Below are positions 25,270-36,127 of a DNA stretch of 64,000 bases, in pieces. How positions within the stretch are numbered: position 1 is the stretch's first letter; every line of letters starts with the position of its first letter. The DNA comes from Desulfovibrio sp. (GTDB taxonomy: Bacteria; Desulfobacterota; Desulfovibrionia; Desulfovibrionales; Desulfovibrionaceae): NCBI GenBank assembly GCA_016208105.1, contig JACQYS010000022.1:372001-436000 (forward strand). The letters run 5' to 3'. A model generated the notes under the pieces. It had not been told where the DNA came from, ran no database searches, and was given only the letters and a program-made list of their open reading frames with translations. The position numbers were made by a program, and so were the translations under genes.

Positions 25270-26280
25270 ATGAAGTACAAGACGTTGGGAAGAACGGGCG
25301 TGCTTGTTTCCGAGCTCTGCTTTGGAACCATGACCTTCGGCAAGGAAGCAGACGAGGCGGAGTCGGCCCGGATGTTTCGCCGGTGCCTGGACGTGGGCAT
25401 CAATTTTTTCGATTGCGCCAACGTCTACAGCGACGGCCTGGCGGAAAAGATACTGGGAAAGCTCATGTCAGGCTGCCGGGACGACCTGGTGATAACCACC
25501 AAGGTCGCCCAGCTCGCGGGCAAGGACGTCAACGCCCTGGGAGCGTCCAGGCGCCACATCATGCTCGAAGTGGACAAAAGCCTGGCCAGGCTAAATACCG
25601 ACCGCATCGACCTCTACTTCATCCATCATTTCGATCCCCTGACCCCCATGGACGAATCGCTGCGGGCCCTGGACGACCTGGTGCGCCAGGGGAAGGTGCT
25701 CTCGCTCGGAGCCAGCAACTGGGCCGCCTGGCAGATAGCCAAGGCGCTCGGGATATCGGGCATGCTGGGGCTTGCCAGGTTCGAGTGTATCGAGCCCATG
25801 TACAACCTGGTGAAGCGCCAGGCCGAGGTGGAGATACTCCCCATGGCCGCTTAGGAACAGCTGGGCGTGATACCGTACAATCCCCTGGCGGCAGGGCTTT
25901 TGACCGGAAAGTATTTGAAGGATGCCTTGCCGAATGAGGGGCGGATCGTCGAAAACAAGATGTACAACACCCGCTACAGCGACCCGGTCTATTACGAAGT
26001 CTCCGAGCGGTTCGTGGAGTATGCCAACAAACAGGGCATGCACCCGGTGACCCTGGCCGTAAGCTGGGTCAAGTCCCATCCGGCGGTCACCGCGCCGATC
26101 ATCGGGGCCAGGAACCTCGCCCAGTTGGAGGATTCCCTGGCCGCCGCCGAGTTCGAAATGAGCCCTGAAATGTACGACGAGATCACCCGGCTTTCCATTG
26201 CGCCCCCTACGGCCACGGACAGGCTGGAAGAGGTGATCGACCCCAAATACAAGACCAGGAACCGGCAGGCTGCCCGCTGA
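25270..26280 (+). pseudogene. Aldo/keto reductase interrupted by an in-frame TAG
   Basis: The frame from ATG 25270 encodes an aldo/keto reductase (about 336 residues if read through): LGRTGVLVSELCFGTMTFG, FFDCANVYSDG (Asp and Tyr of the tetrad), ITTKVA (Lys), LYFIHHFD (His), then after the stop IPYNPLAAGLLTGKY and VTAPIIGARNLAQLEDSLAA. The only lesion is TAG at 25852-25854, exactly where relatives usually have Glu or Gln (context MAA-stop-EQLGVIPYNP). No frameshift or other stop is present, so the change is recent, a sequencing error, or recoded. The N-terminal fragment alone (194 residues) lacks the NADPH-binding C-terminal part. Confidence 0.88.
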
Positions 26281-26366
26281 GCGGGGAGGCGGCCAGTCGG
26301 CGAATACCGGCGCGGGCGAATCTGGCCACACCGGTCAAGCGGATTTTCAGCGGAACGCAAAATGAC

Positions 26367-26388
26367 AAAGGGCCAGACGGCCCTTTTT
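26367..26388. terminator. Bidirectional terminator between the reductase and PAP2 genes
   Basis: AAAGGGCC (26367-26374) pairs with GGCCCTTT (26379-26386) and runs into T on the plus strand; the A run on the left gives a T run for the convergent minus-strand gene. Confidence 0.82.
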
Positions 26389-26442
26389 CATTTAAAAGTC
26401 CATCCCGGGATGGCTTTTGGATGATCGCATGTGCGATGCTTC

Positions 26443-27138
26443 CTACTTGAGTCCCAGAACGCCTCGCAATTCGGCCTTGGCAACGGCGAACTCCTCCAGG
26501 AAGGCAGGGCTCTGGAGCATGAAGGCCGCGATGACCGTGCCGCAGATGCGCCCGGCCTCGACATCGCTCGGGTAGTGCGCCCCGCCGATCTCCCTGTTCT
26601 TCCGGTACAGCTCGGCGCGGGCAAAGAGCTGGGCGTTCTTTTCCGGCACCATGTTGGCCAGAACGATGGCCGTGAGGGTTCCGAAGGTGGAATGTCCGCT
26701 GGGATAGGAGGTGTTCTCCGGTTTTCTCACGCAGGGGTGGATGTCGGGGTTGGTAGTGTACGGCCTGGGGCGGTCCCAATGCTTCTTGGCCGGGTCCAGG
26801 AGGTAGTCCCCGTCCTTCTTCACCTTGTCAAAGAAGGCCTTGGTTTTTGGCAGCTTTTCAGCCGTGAACGCCTCTCCCAGGACGTCCGCGAAACGAAACA
26901 CCGACCGCTCCATGTCGGCCTGGGCAAAGGCCTCCTGCGCCTGGGTCCGGTTTTTCTGCAACTCCAGAAGGTAAGCCATTTCCTGTTGCTGGTGCGCTGA
27001 GCCGACAGCGGGCGGGGGAGCCAGCAGCCTGGAGAAGTCTATCTGCTCACGGGTGACGAAAAACGTTTCCCCGGCTAAGCCTTGCTGGGGCAGCAGAAGC
27101 AGGAGAAAGAGCAGAAGCGGGCGGTTTACGAAGCGCAT
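26443..27138 (-). CDS. PAP2-family acid phosphatase (PhoN-like), periplasmic
   Basis: A 231-residue secreted class A type acid phosphatase. It has a signal peptide (LLLFLLLLLPQQGLAG) and the full tripartite PAP2 active site: Lys118-x6-Arg125-Pro126 in AKKHWDRPRPY, PSGH at 146-149, and Arg182-x5-His188-x3-Asp192 in NREIGGAHYPSD. It should hydrolyse phosphomonoesters through a phosphohistidine at His188. A paralogue at 28758-29435 has lost these residues. Both are minus strand and flank the DUF2325 gene, so the three may be co-transcribed. Substrate range is unknown. Confidence 0.92.
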   Translation of the reverse strand: MRFVNRPLLLFLLLLLPQQGLAGETFFVTREQIDFSRLLAPPPAVGSAHQQQEMAYLLELQKNRTQAQEAFAQADMERSVFRFADVLGEAFTAEKLPKTKAFFDKVKKDGDYLLDPAKKHWDRPRPYTTNPDIHPCVRKPENTSYPSGHSTFGTLTAIVLANMVPEKNAQLFARAELYRKNREIGGAHYPSDVEAGRICGTVIAAFMLQSPAFLEEFAVAKAELRGVLGLK

Positions 27139-27261
27139 GGCGACCCTCCAGGGTTTTTCAAGCCACTACAGCATGTGCGCGCACCTTGTAAAACCAATCG
27201 ATCGCTCTCGGTGTCTTTGCCCTCTAAGTTCATGAGAAATCCTGGGCAGTTCCAGGCCGGT

Positions 27262-28479
27262 TCACTGCACGCCTGTCTCCAGCTGATCCAGCGAGCGGGC
27301 CAAGGCGGAAAGCCCGGAACTGCGCAACATGAGAAACGGCTTCATGCAGTGCTTGCACGCTTTTTTCACGGAAAGGCACGCTTCATGGCTCACGCAGTCC
27401 ACCGGGCAGATCACCACGTCCGCCGAGGACAGTTTGCCGTAGAGTTCCGAGGGAGAATTTTCCACGCCCCCGTCATGGTGGTGGAATCTGCATCCCTTGC
27501 GTTCGACCATCTCCCGGTAATGACGCACAAGATTGCAGCGCCCGCCCACGTAGAGCACGTTTTTTCCCGAAAGGGCCGGGCAGGAGTACGAGTCGCCGTT
27601 GCCGGAAGACTGGGCATGCTGGCAGGTTCCGCCCTCGCGGCATTCACCGGACTCCGTGCAACCCCCGCCCTGGGCGCAGGGCATCACCCGCACGAGTTCC
27701 TTTTCAGCGCGCTCCAGGTCGGCGGTCGTCTCGTCCAGACGCTCGCGCAGCCGGGTGTTCTCCGTGTACAATTCCTCGATGATGGCCGCCTGTCTCCGCA
27801 ATTCGTTCTGCATGGTCTCAAGCTGCTCCCGGTGGGCATCCGGAGCCACGCTGGGGCTGGTTTTTGGCAGAGCGGCCTCGCGAACCTGCCTGAGCAGTTT
27901 CAGACGCTCGGTGCGTTCGTTCTCCAGTTTGTCCTCCATCTCTTTCATGCGCACCGTCCACTCCAGTTTTTGGGTGCTCCGTGCGGCCTGAACCCTGAAC
28001 AGGGCCTGGCTCAATTCATTCACCCGGTTCTCAAGCTTGCCGAGACGCTTTATGTCCGCGCGGTTGGCCGCGCCCATGAGGTGCGAAAGCATGTGGATTT
28101 CCCCGAATGCCCGGTGCCGGAGCGCCATTTCAGCCGCCGGGTGCGACATCAGTGCCCAGAAGGGGCCGGGGATGTCTCCGATGCTCACCGAGTGTTTCCA
28201 CATCGCTTCCAGCGAAGTCTCATCCGTGGCTTTGGCGAAGTTGCGGATGTCCTTGCGGTATTTCTTGTCCAGATACTTGTTGATGAAAGTGGATACTGAG
28301 TTTTCCTGTCTGCACTCGCGCACGAAAAAGCCGTGCAGTTCGTAGTCGCTTGCCGCCGGCGTCACGATGACGCTCAGTTTCCTGGCCAGTTTTTTAAGCT
28401 CCGTCATGCTCAGGCATGTACCCAGAATAGGGCATTGGTAGTCTTCATGTTCCCAGAGCTTACGCCGTGTTGGTGTCAT
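27262..28479 (-). CDS. DUF2325 protein with coiled coil and cysteine-rich linker
   Basis: A 405-residue cytoplasmic protein. Residues ~1-170 are helical with conserved-looking CPILGTCLSMTEL. Residues ~165-290 form a long coiled coil. A linker near 300-330 holds seven cysteines (MPCAQGGGCTESGECREGGT and later ones). The last ~90 residues are a DUF2325 domain: NVLYVGGRCNLVRHYREMVE, FHHHDGG, DVVICPVDCVSHEACLSVKK. The biochemical role of DUF2325 is not settled. The start at 28479 has AAAGGAG five bases upstream; an in-frame start 15 bases earlier would bury that site. A Fur-box-like palindrome 34 bases upstream suggests iron control. The clustered cysteines and histidines suggest metal or Fe-S binding, an inference. 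Confidence 0.85.
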   Translation of the reverse strand: MTPTRRKLWEHEDYQCPILGTCLSMTELKKLARKLSVIVTPAASDYELHGFFVRECRQENSVSTFINKYLDKKYRKDIRNFAKATDETSLEAMWKHSVSIGDIPGPFWALMSHPAAEMALRHRAFGEIHMLSHLMGAANRADIKRLGKLENRVNELSQALFRVQAARSTQKLEWTVRMKEMEDKLENERTERLKLLRQVREAALPKTSPSVAPDAHREQLETMQNELRRQAAIIEELYTENTRLRERLDETTADLERAEKELVRVMPCAQGGGCTESGECREGGTCQHAQSSGNGDSYSCPALSGKNVLYVGGRCNLVRHYREMVERKGCRFHHHDGGVENSPSELYGKLSSADVVICPVDCVSHEACLSVKKACKHCMKPFLMLRSSGLSALARSLDQLETGVQ

Positions 28480-28512
28480 GGTGTCTCCTTTCACAGGTCT
28501 GTTTTTGACTAT

Positions 28513-28527
28513 TGAAAATGACTTTCA
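28513..28527. promoter_or_regulatory. Candidate Fur box upstream of the DUF2325 gene
   Basis: TGAAAAT-G-ACTTTCA is a 7-1-7 palindrome with a single mismatch, close to the consensus for ferric uptake regulator sites. It lies 34 bases before the DUF2325 start in the AT-rich part of the gap, where a promoter is expected (TTGACT at 28532-28537 read on the minus strand is nearby). Confidence 0.6.
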
Positions 28528-28757
28528 AAGTCAATTGACTTTCGCACGTTTTCCGGCCCGGCAAGGGGCACGGGAAGGCAAACGTGGTGACCTGCGTGAC
28601 AGTGGCTGTCACATCCGGAACTCTTGGCAGAGGCGGGCCTTGGCGGTTGGCTTTATGGCGCAAGGAGCGAAGCAAGGGGAGTGGCGGGCCAGGGGAATGA
28701 CAAAAGCCAGGAGGACCGCACGTAAAAAACGTGAGCGGAAGTGGGATGAAGAAAGAA

Positions 28758-29435
28758 CTAGAGATAGCCGAGAGCCAGGCGTGTTTCCTGCTTGGATTTC
28801 TCGAAATCGTTCAAGAAATCGTTCTCCTGAAACAGAAACGACGCGATGAGCGATGCGGCAATCCTGCCCGCTCTTTCGGGTTCCCCCTGGAGAGGGATAT
28901 CCAAGGCTGGACCGGAAGCCAGGGCTTTTGCCTTTATGTGGAGTTCATCGGCCTTTTCCGGCACTTCGTTGGCCAGGATGATGGCCACCAAATGTCCCCA
29001 GGTTCCATGCTTGTCGGCAACGGCCACGACGGGTTGGCCCTTCTGCGGCTGGTTCGCGCTATTCGAAGGCCAGGTGTCCTGCTGGCGAGGTGGCATTGTT
29101 GGCTGGTGCATGAAGTTACGCAGCACCACGCGGACTCTCTCGAACAAAGCCTGTGTGCGCGGCAGGTCGTTCTTGTTGAAATTCGGGCCGAGAACCTCGG
29201 CGAACTGGAAGGGGGACATCTCCTGGGGATCGCCTGGGGGCGCCTCCACAGGGGAGAACTGGCGATCGCGCTGAGAAGGCGGGCCGTTCTTGGTTATCTT
29301 CGAGCCGGTGGATGAAGGGGCGAGCAGAAGTGACAGGCTGCTAAACCCTTTTGACATAAAGTGCGTCTTGTCTTCGACGGCCCAGACGGCCAGAAGAAGG
29401 ACAGCGCTAACAAGGATTATGATGTGGCGGGGCAT
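28758..29435 (-). CDS. PAP2-fold paralogue lacking catalytic residues
   Basis: A 225-residue protein with an N-terminal hydrophobic signal or anchor (IIILVSAVLLLAVWAV). It aligns along the whole length with the intact PAP2 protein at 26443-27138: FQFAEVLG vs FRFADVLG, LPRTQALFERV vs LPKTKAFFDKV, AIILANEVPEKA vs AIVLANMVPEKN, and the C-terminal FLNDFEKSKQETRLALGYL vs FLEEFAVAKAELRGVLGLK. The catalytic motifs are gone: KxxxxxxRP is absent, PSGH has become ADKH, and the RxxxxxHxxxD segment has become ASGPALDIPLQG. The frame is open and the hydrophobic core kept, so it looks like a maintained non-enzymatic protein rather than a pseudogene. Function unknown. Confidence 0.8.
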   Translation of the reverse strand: MPRHIIILVSAVLLLAVWAVEDKTHFMSKGFSSLSLLLAPSSTGSKITKNGPPSQRDRQFSPVEAPPGDPQEMSPFQFAEVLGPNFNKNDLPRTQALFERVRVVLRNFMHQPTMPPRQQDTWPSNSANQPQKGQPVVAVADKHGTWGHLVAIILANEVPEKADELHIKAKALASGPALDIPLQGEPERAGRIAASLIASFLFQENDFLNDFEKSKQETRLALGYL

Positions 29436-29628
29436 GCTTGCGTCATACTTCTTTTTCAGCAGCGGTGCCGGTTCAAGGTCAGTTTACATATGTAGCCGAA
29501 GTCGATTTACCCGTAGCAGAGGGGGAGGGTTTCACGCAATGCCAATGTTACAAATTTGAAGCTGTCGGGCGCTCGAACGGCACCGAACCACCTGAATTCC
29601 AGACGAATAATTTTTGAAGCTTCGGAGT

Positions 29629-29657
29629 TTGACAAGGGCTCTGGGTGGGCGCATATT
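29629..29657 (+). promoter_or_regulatory. Promoter of the ABC-F gene
   Basis: A perfect -35 TTGACA (29629-29634), 17-base spacer, and -10 CATATT (29652-29657). Transcription should begin near 29664, only about 12 bases before ATG 29677, which rules out the upstream in-frame start at 29614 and leaves almost no 5' leader. Confidence 0.75.
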
Positions 29658-29676
29658 CCGCCCGCAATTTGCCGCT

Positions 29677-31641
<1,965 letters not shown>

Positions 31642-31714
31642 TGATCCACCCGCGCCCGGACTCCTTTCCCCGGCTGCTCGCGCCGCAGGCCGTCCGTTCA
31701 AGCAGGGAGGGCGC

Positions 31715-32095
31715 ATGATCCACGTTGTGGCGGGCATCATCTGGCAGGACGGCCGGTACCTGGGCGTTCGTCGTCCCGAGGGCAAGGCCCATGCCGGGCT
31801 CTGGGAATTCCCTGGCGGCAAGGTGGAGCCCGGGGAGGACGCGGCCTGCGCCATGGTTCGCGAGCTTCGCGAGGAGCTGGACGTGGAGGCCGTGCGGGTG
31901 GAGTACTGGCGGGAAAAAATTCACGAGTATCCCGATTTCACCGTGCGCTTGTCTTTTTTTCATATCCGTGATTTCAAAGGGCTTCCCCGTCCTCTGGAAG
32001 GCCAGGGGCTTCGTTGGCTCACCCCTGCCGAGGCCCTGCACCTGCCGTTTCTGGAAGCGGACCGGGACATCGTTAAGGAGCTGTCGGCGCTGTAA
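31715..32095 (+). CDS. MutT-like Nudix hydrolase
   Basis: A 126-residue Nudix enzyme of the size and layout of MutT (8-oxo-dGTP diphosphatase). The Nudix box is complete: GGKVEPGEDAACAMVRELRE followed by ELDV. Downstream FFHIRDFKGLP and WLTPAEALHLPFLEADRDIV fit the MutT nucleotide pocket. AGGGAGG precedes ATG 31715. It follows the ABC-F gene by 73 bases. Cleansing of oxidised nucleotides is the likely role; the family also includes other pyrophosphatases. A second intact Nudix box occurs in mutY at 50236-51330. Confidence 0.87.
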   Translation: MIHVVAGIIWQDGRYLGVRRPEGKAHAGLWEFPGGKVEPGEDAACAMVRELREELDVEAVRVEYWREKIHEYPDFTVRLSFFHIRDFKGLPRPLEGQGLRWLTPAEALHLPFLEADRDIVKELSAL

Positions 32096-32137
32096 AGCGC
32101 CCTTTACCGTAGACTCCCATCTCCCACGGAGCCTTTC

Positions 32138-33013
32138 TTGCGCATCAATGATCTCCTGGCCCAGGGCAAGCGTTTCATCTCCCTGGAGTTCTTCCCCCCC
32201 AAGGACAAGGAAGCCTGGCCCGCCTTCTTCTACGAGGTAGGCAAGCTCTCCAGCCTCGATCCGCTTTTCGTGTCCGTCACCTACGGCGCTGGCGGTTCCA
32301 CACAGTCCAACACCCTTGAGCTGGTGACGCGCTTCTCCCGCGACTTCGGCTTGAACCCCATGGCGCACCTGACCTGCGTGGGGGCTTCCGAAGACTACCT
32401 GCGCTCCTTCCTGGACGCCCTGGTGGCCGCCGGTGTGGACAACGTTCTGGCCCTTCGCGGCGACCCTCCCCAGGGTCAGCCCGATTTCAAGCCCGAGAAC
32501 GCGGCCTTCCAGTACGCCTCGGACCTGGCCGGATTCATCCACAAGGCCTATCCGGACATGTGCATCGGCGTGGCCGGGTATCCGGAAAAGCATCCCCAGG
32601 CCGATAGCCTGGACAAGGACATCGACTACCTGAAGCTCAAGGTCGAGAAGGGCGGAAGCTTCGCCATCACCCAGCTCTTCTTCGACAACGACCACTATTT
32701 CCGTTTCGTGGAGAGGTGCAGGGCCAGGGGAATCGGCGTGCCCATACTGCCGGGCGTTTTGCCGATCATGAACCTGGCCTCCATCAAACGCATCCTCTCC
32801 TTGTGCGGGGCCACCATCCCGGCGGACTACCTTTCCCGCCTGGAAGCCGCCAACGACAAGGGCGGGGCCGACGCCGTGAAGGAAGTGGGCGTAGAGTATG
32901 CCCGAAAGCAGTGCCGGGACCTTATAGAGCGTGGCGCGCCCGGAGTGCACCTGTACACGCTCAACAAGGCCCAGGCCTGCCTTGATATCGTGAAAGGTTT
33001 GAAGCTCGATTAA
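32138..33013 (+). CDS. metF: 5,10-methylenetetrahydrofolate reductase
   Basis: A 291-residue flavoenzyme reducing methylenetetrahydrofolate to 5-methyltetrahydrofolate, supplying methionine synthesis and C1 metabolism. TIM-barrel motifs: SLEFFPPKD (catalytic Glu), VSVTYGAGGSTQSNT, NVLALRGDPP, GVAGYPEKHP and FAITQLFFDNDHYFRF. The start is TTG 32138, with GGAG six bases upstream; no ATG candidate keeps the conserved LEFFPPK region with a site. The length is that of the short bacterial enzyme. It is followed by repeat copy 2 and asd, so methionine/aspartate-family genes are neighbours. Confidence 0.95.
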   Translation: MRINDLLAQGKRFISLEFFPPKDKEAWPAFFYEVGKLSSLDPLFVSVTYGAGGSTQSNTLELVTRFSRDFGLNPMAHLTCVGASEDYLRSFLDALVAAGVDNVLALRGDPPQGQPDFKPENAAFQYASDLAGFIHKAYPDMCIGVAGYPEKHPQADSLDKDIDYLKLKVEKGGSFAITQLFFDNDHYFRFVERCRARGIGVPILPGVLPIMNLASIKRILSLCGATIPADYLSRLEAANDKGGADAVKEVGVEYARKQCRDLIERGAPGVHLYTLNKAQACLDIVKGLKLD

Positions 33014-33038
33014 GAGAAGATTAATGCAGCCGGAAGAG

Positions 33039-33230
33039 GCCTCCGGCGGCCAGAGAGGAAACTTTTTGAAAAAAGTTTCCTCTCTGGACTCTCCTTCAAA
33101 AACTTTTGAGTAGCTTCGCGCCCCAGAGCGTTGTTTCGCCCTGGAGTGCGAAGCTATAACGGGTCCAGGGAACGAAGTTCCCTGGCGGGAGAGTCCAGAG
33201 AGGGCAGCGCCCTCTCTGGCCGCCGCAGGC
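33039..33230. repeat. 192-bp structured intergenic repeat, copy 2
   Basis: Same length and organisation as the copy at 794-985. Left arm 33039-33058 and right arm 33211-33230 are inverted repeats with one mismatch. 33050-33065 pairs with 33072-33087 (16 bp). The central arm 33111-33126 pairs with 33141-33156 (one G-T pair and one mismatch), although most of its outer sequence differs from copy 1. The palindrome CAGGGAACGAAGTTCCCTG is shared between copies. It lies between metF and asd, leaving a separate AAAGGAG site for asd. Confidence 0.9.
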
Positions 33231-33260
33231 GTCTCCTCCCCTCAAAAAGGAGCCAATACA

Positions 33261-34280
33261 ATGTCCAAGCTCGTCGTTGCCGTTGCCGGAGCCACCGGGG
33301 CCGTTGGCCGCGAAATGCTCAAGACCCTGGAAGACCGCAATTTTCCCGCCGACGAGGTGATCGCCCTGGCGTCCTCGCGCTCGGCCGGTACCACCGTGCC
33401 CTTCAAGGGCGGCGAGCTCACCGTTCGCGAAATGAAGGAAGACAGCTTCAAGGGCGTGAACCTGGCCCTGTTTTCGGCCGGCGGCTCCACGTCGAAGACT
33501 TTCGCCCCGTATGCCGTGAAGTCCGGCTGCGTGGTGGTGGACAATTCCAGCGCCTGGCGCATGGACCCCAAGTGCCCGCTGGTGGTGCCCGAGGTGAACC
33601 CGGACGACGTGGACTGGCATAATGGCATCATCGCCAATCCCAACTGCTCCACCATCCAGATGGTGGTGGCTTTGAAGCCCCTGCACGACGCCTTCACCAT
33701 CAAGCGCGTGGTGGTCTCCACCTATCAGGCCGTGTCCGGCACGGGCCAGAAGGCCATCACCGAACTGGAAACCCAGGTGCGCCAGATGTTCAACGGCATC
33801 GACCCCGAGGTGAAGGTCTACCCGCACCAGATCGCCTTCAACTGCCTGCCGCAGATCGACGTGTTCTCCCTGGGTGACTACACCTTCGAGGAAATCAAGA
33901 TGATCAAGGAGACGGCCAAGATCATGGGCGACGACTCCATCAAGGTCACGGCCACCACGGTGCGCGTGCCCGTGTTCTACGGCCACTCCGAATCCGTGAA
34001 CCTGGAGTTCGAGAAGCCCTGCACTGCCAAGGAGGCTCGGGCCATACTCTCCCAGGCTCCGGGCGTGCAGGTGTATGATAATCCGAATGAAAAGATGTAC
34101 CCCATGCCCATCATGGCCGCTGGCGAGGACGACGTGTTCGTGGGGCGCATCCGCCAGGACGACACCGTGGATTCCGGCCTGAACATGTGGATCGTGGCGG
34201 ACAACATCCGCAAGGGCGCGGCCCTGAACGCCGTGCAGATCGCCGAGCTGCTCATGAAGAAGGGCAAACTGAAGATCTAG
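33261..34280 (+). CDS. asd: Aspartate-semialdehyde dehydrogenase
   Basis: A 339-residue NADPH-dependent enzyme making aspartate semialdehyde for lysine, methionine, threonine and diaminopimelate. Support: AVAGATGAVGREML (nucleotide site), FSAGGSTSKTFAP, the active-site cysteine in NPNCSTIQMV, and TYQAVSGTGQKAI. AAAGGAG lies eight bases before ATG 33261. It sits alone, bounded by the 192-bp repeat and a perfect terminator. Confidence 0.97.
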   Translation: MSKLVVAVAGATGAVGREMLKTLEDRNFPADEVIALASSRSAGTTVPFKGGELTVREMKEDSFKGVNLALFSAGGSTSKTFAPYAVKSGCVVVDNSSAWRMDPKCPLVVPEVNPDDVDWHNGIIANPNCSTIQMVVALKPLHDAFTIKRVVVSTYQAVSGTGQKAITELETQVRQMFNGIDPEVKVYPHQIAFNCLPQIDVFSLGDYTFEEIKMIKETAKIMGDDSIKVTATTVRVPVFYGHSESVNLEFEKPCTAKEARAILSQAPGVQVYDNPNEKMYPMPIMAAGEDDVFVGRIRQDDTVDSGLNMWIVADNIRKGAALNAVQIAELLMKKGKLKI

Positions 34281-34326
34281 CGCCCGGCATGGGGCAGAGT
34301 GTGATGCCCCCGCTTTACAAGAGTGT

Positions 34327-34365
34327 CCCCGCGCGTATGATGCATACGCGCGGGGCTTGATTTTT
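34327..34365 (+). terminator. Intrinsic terminator after asd
   Basis: A perfect 13-bp stem (34327-34339 with 34343-34355), 3-base loop, and T tract to 34365. Confidence 0.93.
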
Positions 34366-34421
34366 CCCCCTCGCCTTTGTTTTTTGCTCCCCAATCGAAA
34401 CCGCTCAAACCGGAAGTCAAC

Positions 34422-35360
34422 GTGGAAATACTTAGCAGCTCTCAATATCTGGAAAAAATGCTCGCCGCCCCGCGCCCAGGCGCCGGGCAGGTGCTGGCCT
34501 TTTACGAGCACCGAATCGGGGCCATCTGCAAGGACCCGGCGCTCATGCTCATGCCCTGGGACGACCATCTGGTGCACCGGGGAGACGGCGTTTTCGAAAC
34601 AGTGAAGTGGGTGGATGGCCGCGTCTACCAGCTGGACGAGCACCTTGCCCGCATGGGCCGCTCCGGCGACGCCATCGGGCTCAAGCCGCCGTGTCCTTGG
34701 AAAGACGTTCGCAAGATAATGCTCGAGCTCGGGCGCGCCGCGGGCACCAAGTTCGGGCTGTTCCGCATGCTCCTGGGGCGCGGCCCCGGCGGCTTCAGCA
34801 TCGACCCTAGCGAATGCCCGGAACCGAGCCTGTACATCGCCGCCTACCAGTATACGCCCAAACCGGCGGTTTTCTACGAGAAGGGCGTCACGGCGTTTCG
34901 CACCTCGATTCCAGCCAAGCAGAGCTACCTGGCCACAATAAAGAGCATCGACTATCTGCCCAACGTGCTCATGAAGCAGGAGGCCACGGCCAAAGGCAAG
35001 GACTTCCCGGTGTGCTTCGATTCACGGGGCTTCCTGGCCGAGGGGGCCACGGAGAACATCGCCCTGGTGGACCAGAGCGGGTGCATCACCGTGCCCAAGC
35101 TGGACAACGCCCTGTCCGGCACCACGCTCCTGAGGGTCCTGGAGCTGGCCAAGGGCGAGATCGAACACTGCTACAAGACGATTGACGAGGACGACATCTC
35201 TCAGGCCAAGGAAATGTTGATACTGGGCACCACCTCCCAGTGCCTCTCCATAGTGGAGTATAACGGCAGGCCGATTGGCGATGGAAAACCCGGTCCGGTG
35301 AGCAGGCGTTTGCTTGAGCTTCTGAAGAAGGATGTGGCCGAGAATGGAGTGCCGTTGTAA
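34422..35360 (+). CDS. Class IV aminotransferase (branched-chain aminotransferase/ADC lyase-like)
   Basis: A 312-residue PLP enzyme of fold type IV. Motifs: HLVHRGDGVFETVKWVDGRV at the N-terminal domain, the PLP lysine in TIKSIDYLPNVLMKQEA, EGATENIALVD, and LSGTTLLRVLELA. It could be a branched-chain aminotransferase or aminodeoxychorismate lyase; sequence alone does not separate them. GTG 34422 was chosen because GGAAG lies five bases upstream and the conserved region begins at EILSSSQYLEKML; a longer TTG start at 34377 overlaps the terminator zone. A hairpin terminator follows. Confidence 0.85.
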   Translation: MEILSSSQYLEKMLAAPRPGAGQVLAFYEHRIGAICKDPALMLMPWDDHLVHRGDGVFETVKWVDGRVYQLDEHLARMGRSGDAIGLKPPCPWKDVRKIMLELGRAAGTKFGLFRMLLGRGPGGFSIDPSECPEPSLYIAAYQYTPKPAVFYEKGVTAFRTSIPAKQSYLATIKSIDYLPNVLMKQEATAKGKDFPVCFDSRGFLAEGATENIALVDQSGCITVPKLDNALSGTTLLRVLELAKGEIEHCYKTIDEDDISQAKEMLILGTTSQCLSIVEYNGRPIGDGKPGPVSRRLLELLKKDVAENGVPL

Positions 35361-35384
35361 GGCGTGAAAGATATCGGAATTAAG

Positions 35385-35409
35385 AAGGGGCCTTCGTGGC
35401 CCCTTTGTT
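35385..35409 (+). terminator. Intrinsic terminator after the aminotransferase
   Basis: AAGGGGCC (35385-35392) pairs with GGCCCCTT (35398-35405) with a 5-base loop, followed by a T-rich tail overlapping the end of the convergent Tim44-like gene. Confidence 0.8.
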
Positions 35410-36127
35410 TATTGCGTCTTCTCCATGCTCTCCAAGAGCCACGTCCCATCCTTGACCGTCTCGTCCCGCACGAAGCGCCAGACTTCGCTGACCTTCCTGG
35501 ACTCCTTGGTCTTGGGATCGTCGCTCACGGTGGCGTCGTAGGCCACCTCCACCTGGGTCTGCTTTTCAGTTTTCTTCACGTCCAGCACCCTGGCATCCAC
35601 CAAGAGCACGGCCACCTCTTCCCTTTCCGGGCGCTCGGAATTCATCTGCTCGAATTGGCGCATCATGTCCGGCGAGGTGAACTGCCGTAAATCCGCCATG
35701 TCCCGCGCCGCAAAGGACTGCTTCACCCGGCCGTAGATCATCTTGGCCCCGCGCAAGAATTCGCGTTCGTTGAACGCTCCCGGAAGGTCTTTTTCCGCTT
35801 CGAGTTCAGGATGAAGCTCCTTGGCCTGCTCCCCGGTCAAATATTCCCAGGCTGCCTGGGCGGCCCGGCTGCGGCGCTCGCGCGGGTCCTGGGTGTCGCC
35901 ATCGTCCTCGGGAGGCACGTCGTACGTGTTGCCGTTGTCGTTGTCGTCCTTCTTGCGGTTGGCGATGTTCGAGATCACCCGCCAGAGCACATATCCGGCA
36001 ATGCCGATGAAGATGATGTCCAAGGCCCCAAGTGCCGCTTTGCTGGCCGTGCCCACGGCGTCCGCCGCCAGGGCCGCGCGTTCAGGCAATGCCCCCAAAA
36101 GGGCTGCGAGGGCCAGGATCAGGCGCA

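Noticed and set aside
25852-25854. TAG read as pyrrolysine
   Set aside because: No pyl genes are visible in the window and the site is not functional in this enzyme family, so a nonsense change or sequencing error is far likelier; kept only as a testable alternative.
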